Shown: in pieces, positions 1-9,577 of the stretch
Layout: each line of letters starts with the position of its first letter
Position numbering within the stretch: position 1 is the first letter of the stretch
NCBI RefSeq assembly: GCF_900258435.1
Contig: NZ_LT992558.1
Coordinates: 1,827,518 to 1,891,517 of the forward strand
Reading direction: 5' to 3'
DNA from: Carnobacterium divergens
Lineage (GTDB): Bacteria > Bacillota > Bacilli > Lactobacillales > Carnobacteriaceae
DNA: 64,000 bases
Notes under the pieces: model-generated
What the model was told of the DNA's origin: nothing
Database searches by the model: none
What the model saw: the letters and a program-made list of their open reading frames with translations, nothing else
Translations under genes and position numbers: made by a program

Positions 1-425
1 TAAAAAGTGGAATTGCTGCTGACATTATTCAAGAAAATAATATTAAAGAGTACGTTATTGGCGGTCATTCGCTAGGAGGCGTTATGGCGAGCCGTTTTGC
101 AGAAAGCCATCTTTCACCCAACCTAAAAGGTGTTTTCTTTTTAGCCAGTTATCCTGATGAAAAAGGGTCGCTAGCAAAAACAAATTTACCCGTTCTTTCA
201 ATTGTGGCAGATCATGACGGTGTTTTGAATTGGGATCGTTATAAAGACGCAAAAAAAGACTTACCTCCCACAACGACATACCAGACAATCACAGGAGGCA
301 ATCACGCTGGATTTGGTAGCTATGGACCACAAAAAGGAGATACTTCAGCTTTAATCTCCAACAATGAACAGCAAGCGATTATCTCTGATTTACTGCTTAA
401 CTGGTTAGATGCACTTCCTAAGTAA
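1..425 (+). CDS. alpha/beta hydrolase, 3'-terminal part
   Basis: This open frame runs in from the window edge, with codons starting at base 3, and ends at a TAA. It is the C-terminal ~140 residues of an alpha/beta hydrolase. A nucleophile elbow GGHSLGG is encoded near base 60. It is followed by an acid-turn VADHDG and a final GGNHAGFG. These supply the expected Ser-Asp-His triad in the right order. It resembles the small Abhydrolase_5 (dienelactone hydrolase-like) group. The substrate cannot be told and the start lies outside the window. An internal ATG at 84 has no Shine-Dalgarno sequence and falls after the nucleophile, so it is not the start. Confidence 0.85.
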   Translation, partial: KSGIAADIIQENNIKEYVIGGHSLGGVMASRFAESHLSPNLKGVFFLASYPDEKGSLAKTNLPVLSIVADHDGVLNWDRYKDAKKDLPPTTTYQTITGGNHAGFGSYGPQKGDTSALISNNEQQAIISDLLLNWLDALPK

Positions 426-430
426 TCCGA

Positions 431-460
431 AAAACAGGTGATTCAGTCACCTGTTTTTTT
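431..460. terminator. bidirectional Rho-independent terminator
   Basis: An inverted repeat AAACAGGTGA / TCACCTGTTT with a short loop is flanked by A and T runs. It lies between the hydrolase gene and the convergent phosphatase gene and overlaps the stop codon of the latter. Confidence 0.85.
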
Positions 461-1264
461 TAGAATCAACTCATGGATAGCATGGGCAACCCCATCTTCA
501 TCATTTGATTTCGTAATAAAGGTTGCTAGTGCTTTCATTTCTTCTGTGCCATTTTCCATTACGACTGCATGTCCGGCATACTCTAGCATACTCCGATCAT
601 TTTCCGCATCTCCAATCGCCATCACTTCATCTACTTGCAATTGCAACGATTCCGCAAGGCTTTGTAGTGCCTTTCCCTTACTGGCTTGTTTATTTAAAAA
701 TTCAAAGTTATAAGGTACGCTTCTAACCATATAAAAGTCATCCTTAAACAAAGCTGGAAGTTCTTGAATCAATGTATCCATTTCTGTTGGATCTCCTAAA
801 AACATTCCTTTTGTCACTAAGGTATCTGGCGTTAATTTATCCACATCAAGATACGTTAAGTGCGTATGTAGCAATTTAGCATCATCTACTACAAGCTGTG
901 ATGGTTTAAGGGCTGTGTGGTACATTTCCGACTCATCAAAAAAAGTTAATTGGGCTTTTTGATTGTTCGAAAATTGATAAATGCGCTTCACTTGATCGGC
1001 TGTTAGAGTTAAGTGATTCAACACTTTTTTTGATTGGGTCTCTTGTACTAAAGCACCGTTTTGTGTAATGGCTATTGTTGTTGAATCGAGTAAACCCAAT
1101 TTTTCCAAATACGGAGTAATTCCGACAAGCGGTCTGCCTGTACATAATACAATTGTAACACCACTGTTTTTTGCTAATTCGATTGCCTCACAAACATTTT
1201 GAGTTAAGCGATGGTCACTCGTTAAAAGTGTTCCATCAATATCAATAGCTACTAATTTGATCAT
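443..1264 (-). CDS. Cof-type HAD-IIB phosphatase
   Basis: The 273-residue product is a haloacid-dehalogenase hydrolase of the Cof/YidA type, which usually dephosphorylates sugar phosphates or related metabolites. Motif I is DIDGTLL near residue 8, a CTGRP motif II lies near residue 41, a conserved Lys is at about 193 and the metal motif is GDAENDRSM near 217. Length is normal for the family. The start has a good Shine-Dalgarno (AAGGTGG). The gene is convergent with the hydrolase and divergent from birA. A second member of the family lies near 56 kb. The precise substrate cannot be deduced. Confidence 0.9.
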   Translation of the reverse strand: MIKLVAIDIDGTLLTSDHRLTQNVCEAIELAKNSGVTIVLCTGRPLVGITPYLEKLGLLDSTTIAITQNGALVQETQSKKVLNHLTLTADQVKRIYQFSNNQKAQLTFFDESEMYHTALKPSQLVVDDAKLLHTHLTYLDVDKLTPDTLVTKGMFLGDPTEMDTLIQELPALFKDDFYMVRSVPYNFEFLNKQASKGKALQSLAESLQLQVDEVMAIGDAENDRSMLEYAGHAVVMENGTEEMKALATFITKSNDEDGVAHAIHELILKKTGD

Positions 1265-1404
1265 TTTAATTATCCACCTTTTGATTGTTTACTCTTAGCA
1301 TACCATAAAATCAATTTATTTAATTCTTGAAATGATTGCATTTATGTAGTTAGAATGCTATTTTAAAAGTAATCAATTTTCAGTTATGAAGAAAGGATGT
1401 TTAA

Positions 1405-2397
1405 ATGTCCACTACAAAAGAAAAAGTACTTAGTTTTATTCAAAAAGCGTATCCAAATCCAATTTCTGGTCAATTAATTAGTTCAGAATTAGCGATTTCT
1501 AGAACAGCTGTCTGGAAAGCAATTCAGCGATTAAAGGAAGAAGGGTATGAAATTGACTCGATTGGTAGAAGCGGGTATCAATTTAAAGAGCCGCCAATTA
1601 GTAAAGCTTTACTTCAAGAACAATTAACAACTACCCTCATTGGAAAAGAACTTTTAGTTTTCCCTACCATTTCTTCTACAAATACGAGAGCTAAAGAATT
1701 GGCAGATCAAGATTTAATTGGAGATGGCGCTGTTTTAATTTCAGAAGAACAAACAGCTGCCAGAGGACGCATTGGCCGAACATGGAATTCACTAAAAGGA
1801 AAGACTATCTCTCTTTCCATCGTTTTAAAACCAGATCTTCAACCAGCAAAAGCCAGCCTACTTACTCAGTTAATGGCAGCCGCTTTTATCAATTCATTGC
1901 CTGAAAATGATTCTGTCAAAGTGAAATGGCCAAATGATATTGTGGTGAACGGCAAAAAAATCTGTGGGATTTTAACAGAAATGAGCTCTGAATTAACAAA
2001 AATTCATTATGTAGTTGTTGGCATTGGCATCAATACCAATTTATTAGTCGAAGATTTTCCAGAAGATATTTCAAGCAAAGCTACTTCTTTAGCTATTTTA
2101 CAAAATCAAACAATCGAACCGAATCATTTGATCTCTCAGTTTTTAAAAGAATTTGAAACCTTATATTTAAATTTTATTGAATCAGAAGATCCAACGCCTT
2201 TTTTAGATAGTTGTCGTAAGGCTTCTGCTGTTATCGGGCAAGATATTTATCTTTTAAAAGGAAACCAGCGGCAATTAGCCCATGCTGTTGAAATTGATGA
2301 TGAGGGACAGCTGTTGGTTCAATTAGCTGGGGAAACTGACTTAACTCCTGTTTTTGCTGGGGAAATTTCAATTAGAGGCTTAGATGGGTATATTTAA
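1405..2397 (+). CDS. birA: bifunctional biotin operon repressor / biotin-protein ligase
   Basis: The 330-residue product is a class II biotin ligase. An N-terminal winged-helix domain (about residues 5-65) precedes the catalytic core, which carries the biotinoyl-AMP loop ARGRIGR (about 119-125) and KWPNDI (about 174-179). A C-terminal SH3-like domain follows. It attaches biotin to carboxylases. Within this window the obvious client is pyruvate carboxylase. The HTH implies that it also represses biotin uptake or synthesis genes, none of which lie here. The Shine-Dalgarno GAAAGGATG supports the start. The gene is monocistronic, ending in a strong terminator shared with pnp. Confidence 0.95.
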   Translation: MSTTKEKVLSFIQKAYPNPISGQLISSELAISRTAVWKAIQRLKEEGYEIDSIGRSGYQFKEPPISKALLQEQLTTTLIGKELLVFPTISSTNTRAKELADQDLIGDGAVLISEEQTAARGRIGRTWNSLKGKTISLSIVLKPDLQPAKASLLTQLMAAAFINSLPENDSVKVKWPNDIVVNGKKICGILTEMSSELTKIHYVVVGIGINTNLLVEDFPEDISSKATSLAILQNQTIEPNHLISQFLKEFETLYLNFIESEDPTPFLDSCRKASAVIGQDIYLLKGNQRQLAHAVEIDDEGQLLVQLAGETDLTPVFAGEISIRGLDGYI

Positions 2398-2403
2398 AAA
2401 TAG

Positions 2404-2440
2404 CAAAAAGCACTGAATTTAAAAATTCAGTGCTTTTTTA
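2404..2440. terminator. bidirectional Rho-independent terminator
   Basis: AAAAGCACTGAATTT pairs with AAATTCAGTGCTTTT, giving a long perfect stem flanked by A and T runs, between convergent birA and pnp. Confidence 0.9.
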
Positions 2441-2444
2441 TTAC

Positions 2445-4577
2445 CTATTTTGTTTCTTTATCTGTTGTTTCTTCTTCGTCTTTTTTAAGCAAGGCTTTAC
2501 GAGAAAGGTTGATACGTCCTTGGTTATCGATTTCAGTAACTTTAACCATTACTTCATCATTTAATGCAAGAATGTCTTCTACTTTACCAACGCGCTCATT
2601 TGCAAGTTCAGAAATATGAACTAAGCCATCTTTTCCTTTAATAATTTCTACAAAAGCACCGAATTTTTCAATACGTTTTACTTTACCATTGAAAATTTCA
2701 CCAATTTTAATTTCTCTTGTTAAATCTTCAATAATTGTTTTCGCTTTTTGAATCATAGCGGCATCCGTTGAAGCAATGCTGACATTTCCTTCTTGATCGA
2801 TATCAATTTTAACGCCAGTTTCTTCAATGATTGCATTGATTTGATCGCCACCACGACCAATAACCACTTTGATTTTTTCTGGTTTAATTTTAATCATTTC
2901 AATCTTAGGAGCATATTCGCTAAGCTCTAAGCGTGGTGCAGAAATTGTAGAAGTTAATTCATCTAAAATTTCTAAACGGGCTTTTTTAGCTTGTGTTAAA
3001 GCTTCTTCTAAAATTTGTTGAGTAATTCCGTCAATCTTAATATCCATTTGAAGAGCTGTAATTCCAGCAGTCGTTCCAGCAACTTTAAAGTCCATGTCGC
3101 CTAAATGATCTTCCAATCCTTGAATATCCGTTAACACCGTATAGTTTTCGCCATCTTTAACAAGTCCCATTGCAATCCCTGCAACTGGTGCTTTAATTGG
3201 AACACCTGCATCCATTAATGCTAACGTTCCAGCACAGATACTTGCTTGAGAAGAAGAACCATTTGATTCTAATACTTCAGCAACCAAACGAATAGTGTAA
3301 GGGAAGTCCTCTTCACTTGGAATTACTTGAGACAAAGCACGTTCTCCTAATGCACCGTGACCGATTTCACGACGACCAGGACCACGACTTGGGCCAGTAC
3401 TTCCTACTGAATATTGAGGGAAGTTATAATGATGGATGAAACGTTTGCTCTCTTCAATTCCTAAGCCATCAATAATTTGATGTTCTCCAAGAGGTGCTAA
3501 TGTTGCAATGGATAAAGCTTGTGTTTGTCCACGAGTAAACAATCCAGAACCATGAGTACGCGGCAACATGCCTACTTCAGAAGCTAAGTGACGAATCTCA
3601 TCAATTTTACGGCCATCTGGACGGACTTTATCAACTGTGATTAAACGACGTACTTCATTTTTTTCTAAATCTTCCACAATTTGTTTCACTTCTTTAAAAA
3701 TACGGGCCGCTTCTTCATCTGCAGCATATTTTTCTTCAAAATGAGCAATCGCTTCTTCTTTTACTGATTCAATATTTTCTTCACGAGCTAATTTTTCTTC
3801 TGTTTGAATAGCGTCAATCATTTTTTGTTTAAAGGCAGCATTTACTTCTGCATCTAACGCTGCATCAATTTGTAACAATGCTATTTCCATTTTTTCTTTG
3901 CCAACTGCTTGAGCAATTTCTTCTTGGAAAGCAACTAATTCTTTAATGGCGTTATGACCAAAAAGTAACGCGCCTAACATATCTTCTTCTGAAACTTCTT
4001 TAGCACCACTTTCAACCATGTTAATAGCGTCTTTTGTTCCTGCAACGGTTAAATGAATATCTGATAATTCGTTCTGTTCAACTGTTGGGTTAATCACGTA
4101 CTCGCCATTAATACGACCAACATCAACACCTGCAATTGGGCCATTAAACGGAATATCTGATATACAAAGTGCTAATGAAGAACCAAACATTGCAGCGAAT
4201 TCTGGTGAGCAATCTTGTTCTACTGACATCACAGTATTCGTAATTTGAACTTCATTACGGAAACCTTCTGCAAACATTGGACGAATTGGGCGGTCAATCA
4301 AACGAGCAGTCAAAGTTGCTCTTTCACTTGGACGCGCTTCACGTTTAATAAATCCTCCTGGAATTTTACCAACTGCATACATTTTTTCATCATAGTTCAC
4401 TGTTAATGGGAAAAAGTCAACATCTTTTGCTTTTTTACTAGCTACTGCGGCTGTTAATACAGCAGTGTCGCCATAACGGATTAAAGCAGCTCCATTTGCT
4501 TGTTTTGCTAATTGGCCCACTTCAACCTTTAACGTGCGGCCAGCCCACTCTTTTTTAAAAATTTGTTTTTCTGTCAT
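2445..4577 (-). CDS. pnp: polyribonucleotide nucleotidyltransferase (PNPase)
   Basis: The 710-residue product is the phosphorolytic 3'-5' exoribonuclease of mRNA turnover, which forms a trimer in the cytoplasm. Two RNase PH-like domains (about 1-220 and 310-545) flank a helical linker. A KH domain (about 555-615, with VIGRGG) and an S1 domain (about 620-690) follow, and a short charged tail ends the protein. Length and domain order are normal. The Shine-Dalgarno AAAGGAGAA precedes the ATG. It lies downstream of rpsO in the conserved rpsO-pnp order, separated by 224 bp with a probable terminator. Confidence 0.97.
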   Translation of the reverse strand: MTEKQIFKKEWAGRTLKVEVGQLAKQANGAALIRYGDTAVLTAAVASKKAKDVDFFPLTVNYDEKMYAVGKIPGGFIKREARPSERATLTARLIDRPIRPMFAEGFRNEVQITNTVMSVEQDCSPEFAAMFGSSLALCISDIPFNGPIAGVDVGRINGEYVINPTVEQNELSDIHLTVAGTKDAINMVESGAKEVSEEDMLGALLFGHNAIKELVAFQEEIAQAVGKEKMEIALLQIDAALDAEVNAAFKQKMIDAIQTEEKLAREENIESVKEEAIAHFEEKYAADEEAARIFKEVKQIVEDLEKNEVRRLITVDKVRPDGRKIDEIRHLASEVGMLPRTHGSGLFTRGQTQALSIATLAPLGEHQIIDGLGIEESKRFIHHYNFPQYSVGSTGPSRGPGRREIGHGALGERALSQVIPSEEDFPYTIRLVAEVLESNGSSSQASICAGTLALMDAGVPIKAPVAGIAMGLVKDGENYTVLTDIQGLEDHLGDMDFKVAGTTAGITALQMDIKIDGITQQILEEALTQAKKARLEILDELTSTISAPRLELSEYAPKIEMIKIKPEKIKVVIGRGGDQINAIIEETGVKIDIDQEGNVSIASTDAAMIQKAKTIIEDLTREIKIGEIFNGKVKRIEKFGAFVEIIKGKDGLVHISELANERVGKVEDILALNDEVMVKVTEIDNQGRINLSRKALLKKDEEETTDKETK

Positions 4578-4751
4578 ATTTTATAGTTCTCCTTTGTTGT
4601 TCAAAGTCGAAAATCTTATTATCACACAGATACACACAAGCTACTAAACAAATGTGAACACCTAACTTAGTTTAGATACTCGCATTTGCATAGTAGGATA
4701 CCTTTTTTTAGACAATCGATTTCTTCCTTGACAAGTTGATTTGATTCCAAA

Positions 4752-4795
4752 CAAAATGAAGCGAGATTCCTATGAACCTCGCTCCAAAAGATACA
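4752..4795 (-). terminator. probable rpsO terminator
   Basis: An inverted repeat AGCGAG / CTCGCT with a 12-nt loop lies directly after rpsO. On the minus strand it is followed by a T-rich stretch. The stem is short, so read-through into pnp is likely. Confidence 0.5.
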
Positions 4796-4801
4796 CGAAA
4801 A

Positions 4802-5071
4802 TTAACGACGTAAGCCTAGGCTTTGAATTAATTCACGGTAACGAGCTACATCTTTGTTACGTAAGTATGCAAGCAAGTTACGACGGTGACCAATTTTTTT
4901 CATTAATCCACGGTATGAATGATGATCTTTTTTGTGAACACGTGCATGCTCATTTAAGTGATTGATTTCTGCAGTTAATACAGCAATTTGTACTTCTGGA
5001 GAACCAGTATCTCCTTCGTGAGTTGCATATTGTTTCATGATTACGTTTTTGTCTTCTTTAGAAATTGCCAT
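4802..5071 (-). CDS. rpsO: 30S ribosomal protein S15
   Basis: The 89-residue product matches S15 over its whole length, from MAISKEDKN to [11 protein letters not shown]. It binds the central domain of 16S rRNA early in 30S assembly. The frame is open further upstream, but the ATG at 5071 has the Shine-Dalgarno AGGAAGAGGTG and gives the family's usual length, so I chose it. The leader contains a structured element that could mediate S15 autoregulation. Confidence 0.97.
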   Translation of the reverse strand: MAISKEDKNVIMKQYATHEGDTGSPEVQIAVLTAEINHLNEHARVHKKDHHSYRGLMKKIGHRRNLLAYLRNKDVARYRELIQSLGLRR

Positions 5072-5102
5072 TTCTAAACACCTCTTCCTATTAGATTTGC
5101 CG

Positions 5103-5143
5103 CTTACTGAGTAATCCGTTGGTGACTCGAGAAACCAAGTAAG
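5103..5143 (-). promoter_or_regulatory. candidate S15 autoregulatory leader structure
   Basis: In the rpsO 5' leader, CTTACT pairs with AGTAAG and encloses an inner TTGGT / ACCAA stem, giving a compact junction-like fold ending about 30 nt before the ATG. Known Firmicute rpsO leaders bind S15. That this one does so is inference from position and shape only. Confidence 0.4.
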
Positions 5144-5167
5144 GGTCATGTGTTATACACAATTTAA

Positions 5168-5196
5168 ACTTTACACGATTTCACTTGAAATTGCAA
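5168..5196 (-). promoter_or_regulatory. rpsO promoter
   Basis: On the minus strand, TTGCAA and TAAAGT are separated by 17 bp, about 100 nt upstream of the rpsO start. A dyad CTTGAAAT / ATTTCAAG brackets the -35 box. Confidence 0.6.
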
Positions 5197-5224
5197 GAGA
5201 TTTCAAGCTACTTTCTGCTTCTTT

Positions 5225-5752
5225 TTAAGGGAGTGGAATCCAATATCTTTGAACGATATTTCCGTTATTCTCAACCACTTCATTTTCCATCTGACCACCA
5301 TTATGCTGAATCGTTTTTCTTGACCCTTCATTTTCTTTATCACAAGTGATTAACATTTTTTTAAGACCTAATTTCTGACATTCTTCTAGGCTCAGATTCA
5401 GTAAACGAGTCGCATGTCCTTTTCTTCTCATACTAGGCTTAATGCCATACCCAATATGTCCACCTGTTTGAAGCAACTCCTCAGTTAAATAATGGCGAAT
5501 AGTTACAACCCCAATGAGTTCATTTTCAGAACTACAGTACCAAAAGGTTGATGCCGGTACCCAGTTTTTCGGAATATTTTCACCTCGTACCTCTTCTTCA
5601 AAAAGACTAATCATTTCTTTAAAATGAGTTGGATCTCTTTCAATCACCCATGGAACCATTTTTTTTTTCGATTTTTCCCAATCGTTTAAAAAAGAACAAT
5701 AACTCGATTCTAATGCTTCGATCGGTTTCGTTAAGTAATAGTGTTCTTGCAT
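5225..5752 (-). CDS. GNAT family N-acetyltransferase
   Basis: The ~175-residue product has the GNAT fold: a beta4 GVVTIRHYL segment, then the acetyl-CoA pyrophosphate loop as RRKGHATRLL (Q/RxxGxG/A type) and a C-terminal NEGSRKTIQHNGG segment. This is the pattern of YjcK/RimJ-like acyltransferases of unknown substrate. Two ATG codons lie close together. The first directly abuts the Shine-Dalgarno AGAGGG, whereas the second (5752) is spaced 9 nt from it, so I took the second. The gene stands alone upstream of rpsO. Confidence 0.85.
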   Translation of the reverse strand: MQEHYYLTKPIEALESSYCSFLNDWEKSKKKMVPWVIERDPTHFKEMISLFEEEVRGENIPKNWVPASTFWYCSSENELIGVVTIRHYLTEELLQTGGHIGYGIKPSMRRKGHATRLLNLSLEECQKLGLKKMLITCDKENEGSRKTIQHNGGQMENEVVENNGNIVQRYWIPLP

Positions 5753-5814
5753 CCTTATCATCCCTCTATTTTAAAACTAAATGATCCTAACTTTACATTA
5801 ACGGAAAATGAAAA

Positions 5815-7899
5815 TCAAGATTGAAGTTGCTGAGTTGCCGCTTGAAAAGAGGCTGTTTTTATTAGTATTTCATAAAAATTAGATTGCAATAAATGATCCA
5901 ATTCAAATAATAAGGGGACATGTGCCATTGTTTCTTCTGTTGCCAAGAAAACAATCAACTGGACCTCTTTATTATTCTTCACTATAAGTGGCGATTTTAA
6001 AAATAGAAAACTACACCCCGGTTTGATTGAACCAAAACGATAATCTGTATGCACTAGTAAGATTTTGGAATATAAAAAAATAAGCTGTCCTTGATTAAGC
6101 TCTTCTTTTATTTGTTCTCTATAACTCACTTGAATATAATGCTCTTCAATTAACGGCTTACTCATTTTATCTAATAAAGTAGGCAAACTGTCCTCTTGAT
6201 CTTCCACAAAACAAAACTCTGAGTTCTTCAAAAAATCAACCAGCTTTACTTGATATTTTTTAGGCAACTCTCTTTTTGGACTTTTTACTAGTTTTTCCAA
6301 TTCCAAGATAAATGCATCTTGATTCTCTATATACTGAAACTCAGTCAGAAGCAATTTAATCTTTTCTCTTTTTTTCAACGTCAAAGGTCGCTTCTTTCCT
6401 AATTCTTTCATCCGTTTTTTATCCTCAATTGTTAAAATTGGCGAAACATAAACTGTTTCTCCTTGAGGATGAACATAATTTAGATTGGTTGAAATGCAGT
6501 AGTCTACTTTGCCAGGATAATAATACGCACTTTTTGATTTTAAATTTCCAACAACTAAACTTTCTGGTAATAATTGTTGTAAATGAGCCTCAATCACGTT
6601 ATTTAAAACAGTTGAACAATCAGAAACAACCAATACTTGTAAAACATCTCTTCTAGTCTGTTCCTTTAAAATCGCTTCCTCAAAATAAATGGCAATTTCA
6701 GTGATTTCTGTTTTCGTCAATCCTTTTGAAAAACTTGTTTGAAAAACAATATCCGATTTCATAATAATACTCACTTTTTCAGTTAACTTAAATGCTTTTT
6801 CATAACGATCGCTTAGATCTTTTACTAAATAATTAGGCATCTGAACCTCGAAAACATGTCGATAATAGAGTACTTTCATATGGGTTTGAATTTTTTCAAT
6901 CAAGCGATCGCGGTTATGAAAATGAATCCCTGCAATTTGTTCAAACAAACGGACAAAATTTTTGGTTACATAAACTAAATTTTCAAAGGGATTGCTTAGA
7001 AAATGAGCATCCACATTCTTTTCAATACATAACAGTAAGACACTGTAGTAATAAGCTTCTTTTTCAAGGTGGTCTATTCCAAAATATCCATTAAGCTGTT
7101 GCAAAAGTTGAACAACAATTTTAAATTCCAAACGTTCTTCTATGAGTGCCGCTTCTTTTTTTGTCCATTCTACAATCCAACCATTTTTACTTCTATTTTG
7201 TACGATCACTATCATTTTTGCTAAAATATGAGTGTCTAATTCCGTAATCTCCTTGGCTAAAGAAGTTTTTGTTTGATAAATAGCTGCTTCAATAGCCTGA
7301 ATAGCTTGATTTAGTTCTTGAGGTGTTTTTACTATTTCCAATTCGTGTACCAATAAATAATAAATTGCATCCATCTGAGCAATTTCCATTAGATAAAGTT
7401 GTTGATAAATTAACTGTCTTCGATTTAATTCACTAATTGTTACAAAATAGCCTCTTTTTTTATTGCTTTCAATCGTTACACCAAAAGTTAATAACCATTC
7501 TTTAACTAATTGAACATCCTTTATAACAGTATTCCTAGAGACATGAAAAAAATCTTGTAGATGTTGCAACTGCCATTTTTTATTTTCAATTAAAATAAGC
7601 AACCCTATTAATAAATGCCGTTCATTTTGAGTTAATACATAATCTGTCGTTTCTTGAGCCTTCATCCATAGTTGAATTTCTTGCTGTTGTATTTTTGAAA
7701 TTTCGAATCCTTTTCTTTTTTGTCTTTGAAGAGTTGGTCTTTTTTTTTCTTTCAAAAAATCATTTAATTTATCAACATAATAATAAACCATTCTTCTAGA
7801 AACACCTAAATTGAGAGCTAATTCTGTTATACTTCGAATTTCTTTTTGTCTACTAATCATACTTAAAAATTGAATGAACTTTGTATCCAGCTGCTCCAT
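5815..7899 (-). CDS. PRD-containing transcriptional regulator (BglG/MtlR type) of the ula operon
   Basis: The ~694-residue product has an N-terminal helix-turn-helix (SITELALNLGVSRRMVYYYV), an Mga-like second HTH, two PTS regulation domains with conserved His (around ELDTHILAKM and IQTHMKVLYY), an EIIB-like domain with VSDCST, and a C-terminal EIIA-like domain. Such proteins activate PTS operons when phosphorylation by HPr and the cognate EII signals substrate. The frame opens with a TTG at 7953 abutting its Shine-Dalgarno. The ATG at 7899 with TTGGAG is better. It follows ulaF, so it probably senses ascorbate uptake by UlaABC. That target is inferred from position. Confidence 0.85.
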   Translation of the reverse strand: MEQLDTKFIQFLSMISRQKEIRSITELALNLGVSRRMVYYYVDKLNDFLKEKKRPTLQRQKRKGFEISKIQQQEIQLWMKAQETTDYVLTQNERHLLIGLLILIENKKWQLQHLQDFFHVSRNTVIKDVQLVKEWLLTFGVTIESNKKRGYFVTISELNRRQLIYQQLYLMEIAQMDAIYYLLVHELEIVKTPQELNQAIQAIEAAIYQTKTSLAKEITELDTHILAKMIVIVQNRSKNGWIVEWTKKEAALIEERLEFKIVVQLLQQLNGYFGIDHLEKEAYYYSVLLLCIEKNVDAHFLSNPFENLVYVTKNFVRLFEQIAGIHFHNRDRLIEKIQTHMKVLYYRHVFEVQMPNYLVKDLSDRYEKAFKLTEKVSIIMKSDIVFQTSFSKGLTKTEITEIAIYFEEAILKEQTRRDVLQVLVVSDCSTVLNNVIEAHLQQLLPESLVVGNLKSKSAYYYPGKVDYCISTNLNYVHPQGETVYVSPILTIEDKKRMKELGKKRPLTLKKREKIKLLLTEFQYIENQDAFILELEKLVKSPKRELPKKYQVKLVDFLKNSEFCFVEDQEDSLPTLLDKMSKPLIEEHYIQVSYREQIKEELNQGQLIFLYSKILLVHTDYRFGSIKPGCSFLFLKSPLIVKNNKEVQLIVFLATEETMAHVPLLFELDHLLQSNFYEILIKTASFQAATQQLQS

Positions 7900-7929
7900 G
7901 TTCTCCAACCTACTTTCTTCAATTATGTA

Positions 7930-7966
7930 CAAAAAAGTAAAGAAGTTAAACAACCTCTTTACTTTA
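7930..7966 (-). terminator. terminator between ulaF and regulator gene
   Basis: AAAGTAAAGA pairs with TCTTTACTTT, followed on the minus strand by a T run. It should end most ula operon transcripts, letting only some reach the regulator gene. Confidence 0.75.
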
Positions 7967-8000
7967 AGAATATCAAATTTATAAAGTTGATTACAGTTAA

Positions 8001-8720
8001 TTATTGACTTTGCCCATAGTATGCATTTTCACCATGTTTTCTTAAATAATGTTTTTCTAACAAATACTGGGATAGATTTGGGGCTTCTTGACGAGTAAAA
8101 TATGCTGTTTCCGTATGCATAGCCATCTCTGCTACTTCTTCTAAAATCAAACTATTTTCCACCGCTTTTTTTGAATCTTCTCCCCAAGTAAATGGACCAT
8201 GCCCTTTGACAATTACCCCTGGAATTGCATGAGGATCTAGCTGATTTTCTCGAAAAGTCTCAATAATGACGTTTCCGGTCTCAACTTCATAGGCTGATTC
8301 AATTTCTTGTTTGGTCAATTCTCGTGTACATGGGATACTCCCATAGAAAGCATCTGCGTGAGTCGTCCCGTAAGCAGGAATTGATCTGCCTGCTTGTGCC
8401 CAACTAACAGCCCATTTTGAATGAGTATGCACCACCGATTTAATTTCTTTAAAAGCTTGATACAAAATAATATGAGTTGGCAAATCAGAAGAAGGATTTA
8501 GCGTGCCACTGATTTTATTGCCTTGTAAATCCGTAACGACCATATCTTGCGCCGTCATCATATTATAAGCAACTCCACTAGGTTTAATGACTACGACACC
8601 TAATTTTCGGTTAATTTGACTAACATTTCCCCAAGTTAATTTTACTAACCCATGCTTTGACAATGCTACATTAGCTTTGTAAACATCTTCTTTCATTTTT
8701 TTTATCACATCATTCGTCAT
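8001..8720 (-). CDS. ulaF: L-ribulose-5-phosphate 4-epimerase
   Basis: The 239-residue product is a class II aldolase-fold, metal-dependent epimerase that converts L-ribulose 5-phosphate to D-xylulose 5-phosphate, the last step of ascorbate catabolism. Zinc-ligand motifs are VHTHSKWAV (about 96-98) and the later GHGPFTWG. The phosphate-binding region KPSGVAY and the substrate motif NPSSDLPTH are also present. Sequence alone cannot separate UlaF from AraD/SgbE; the ula context decides it. The gene overlaps the end of ulaE by 11 bp, which suggests translational coupling. Confidence 0.93.
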   Translation of the reverse strand: MTNDVIKKMKEDVYKANVALSKHGLVKLTWGNVSQINRKLGVVVIKPSGVAYNMMTAQDMVVTDLQGNKISGTLNPSSDLPTHIILYQAFKEIKSVVHTHSKWAVSWAQAGRSIPAYGTTHADAFYGSIPCTRELTKQEIESAYEVETGNVIIETFRENQLDPHAIPGVIVKGHGPFTWGEDSKKAVENSLILEEVAEMAMHTETAYFTRQEAPNLSQYLLEKHYLRKHGENAYYGQSQ

Positions 8721-9576
8721 CTATACAGAAACCTCCTTCTTTTAACAACGGCCGTAAGAACGTTTGCGCTTTTTGAATATCTGAAATGAAGTCCAGCTTA
8801 TCCTCACTCCACATTTCAATTAAAAAAACCCCTTTATAATCTAAGCGATTTAGCGTTTTAAAACAGCCTTTAAAGTCAACGCATCCCTTGCCAAACGGAA
8901 CTTTTTTAAACTTACCAGGAAATGTTGGCGTTACGGCTAATGTATCTTTTAAATGGATGGCAACTATCTCTGAAATTCCTATTTCCAATTCAAGACCAAC
9001 ATCATTTTCTGCCCATGCTGTTAAATTCCCCAAATCAGGATAGACTTTTAACCAAGGGGACGAAATCTCTTTTTTTATTTCTAAAAAGCGAGTGATTGAA
9101 TTGATAAATGGATCATCCATAATTTCAATCGCTAAAATCACTTGTTTTTCGCTAGCAAAAGTGACTGCTTTTTTTAGATTTCGAATAAAATTTTCTCTTG
9201 TTTCAACACTTTTTTCTTCATAATACACATCATATCCCGCCAGTTGAATAACACGAACTCCTAAGTCAAACGCTAAATCAATTGCCTTTTCCATCATAAT
9301 TAATGCCTTTTCTTGCACCATAGGGTCTTTTGATCCTAAAGGATAGCGACGGTGGCCACTTAAACAAATGGACTTAATCGAAACACCACTTTCCCAGATA
9401 GATTTTACTATCTCCTGGCGTTCAGCAACACTCCAATTTAATCGTGATAATCGCTCATCGGTTTCATCAATCGACATTTCTACAAAATCAAAGTCTAGTT
9501 GTTTGGCAAGCGTTAAACGTTCTAACCAAGTTATGTTTTTTGGCAATGCTTTTTCATATATTCCTATTTTCACCAT
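8710..9576 (-). CDS. ulaE: L-ribulose-5-phosphate 3-epimerase (L-xylulose 5-phosphate epimerase)
   Basis: The 288-residue product is a TIM-barrel epimerase that converts L-xylulose 5-phosphate to L-ribulose 5-phosphate. Recognisable segments are FVEMSIDE near the start, CLSGHRRYPLGS, AIEIMDDPF, YPDLGNLTAW, AIHLKDT and LIEMWSED. These carry the metal-binding Glu, Asp, His and Glu residues expected in this family. The frame is open upstream, but the ATG at 9576 follows GGGGTGA and starts one base after the ulaD stop codon, giving the normal length. Confidence 0.93.
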   Translation of the reverse strand: MVKIGIYEKALPKNITWLERLTLAKQLDFDFVEMSIDETDERLSRLNWSVAERQEIVKSIWESGVSIKSICLSGHRRYPLGSKDPMVQEKALIMMEKAIDLAFDLGVRVIQLAGYDVYYEEKSVETRENFIRNLKKAVTFASEKQVILAIEIMDDPFINSITRFLEIKKEISSPWLKVYPDLGNLTAWAENDVGLELEIGISEIVAIHLKDTLAVTPTFPGKFKKVPFGKGCVDFKGCFKTLNRLDYKGVFLIEMWSEDKLDFISDIQKAQTFLRPLLKEGGFCIDDE

Positions 9577-9577
9577 T

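Noticed and set aside
4741-4965. Plus-strand open frame across rpsO
   Set aside because: It is antisense to a ribosomal protein gene, lacks a ribosome binding site and ends within it.
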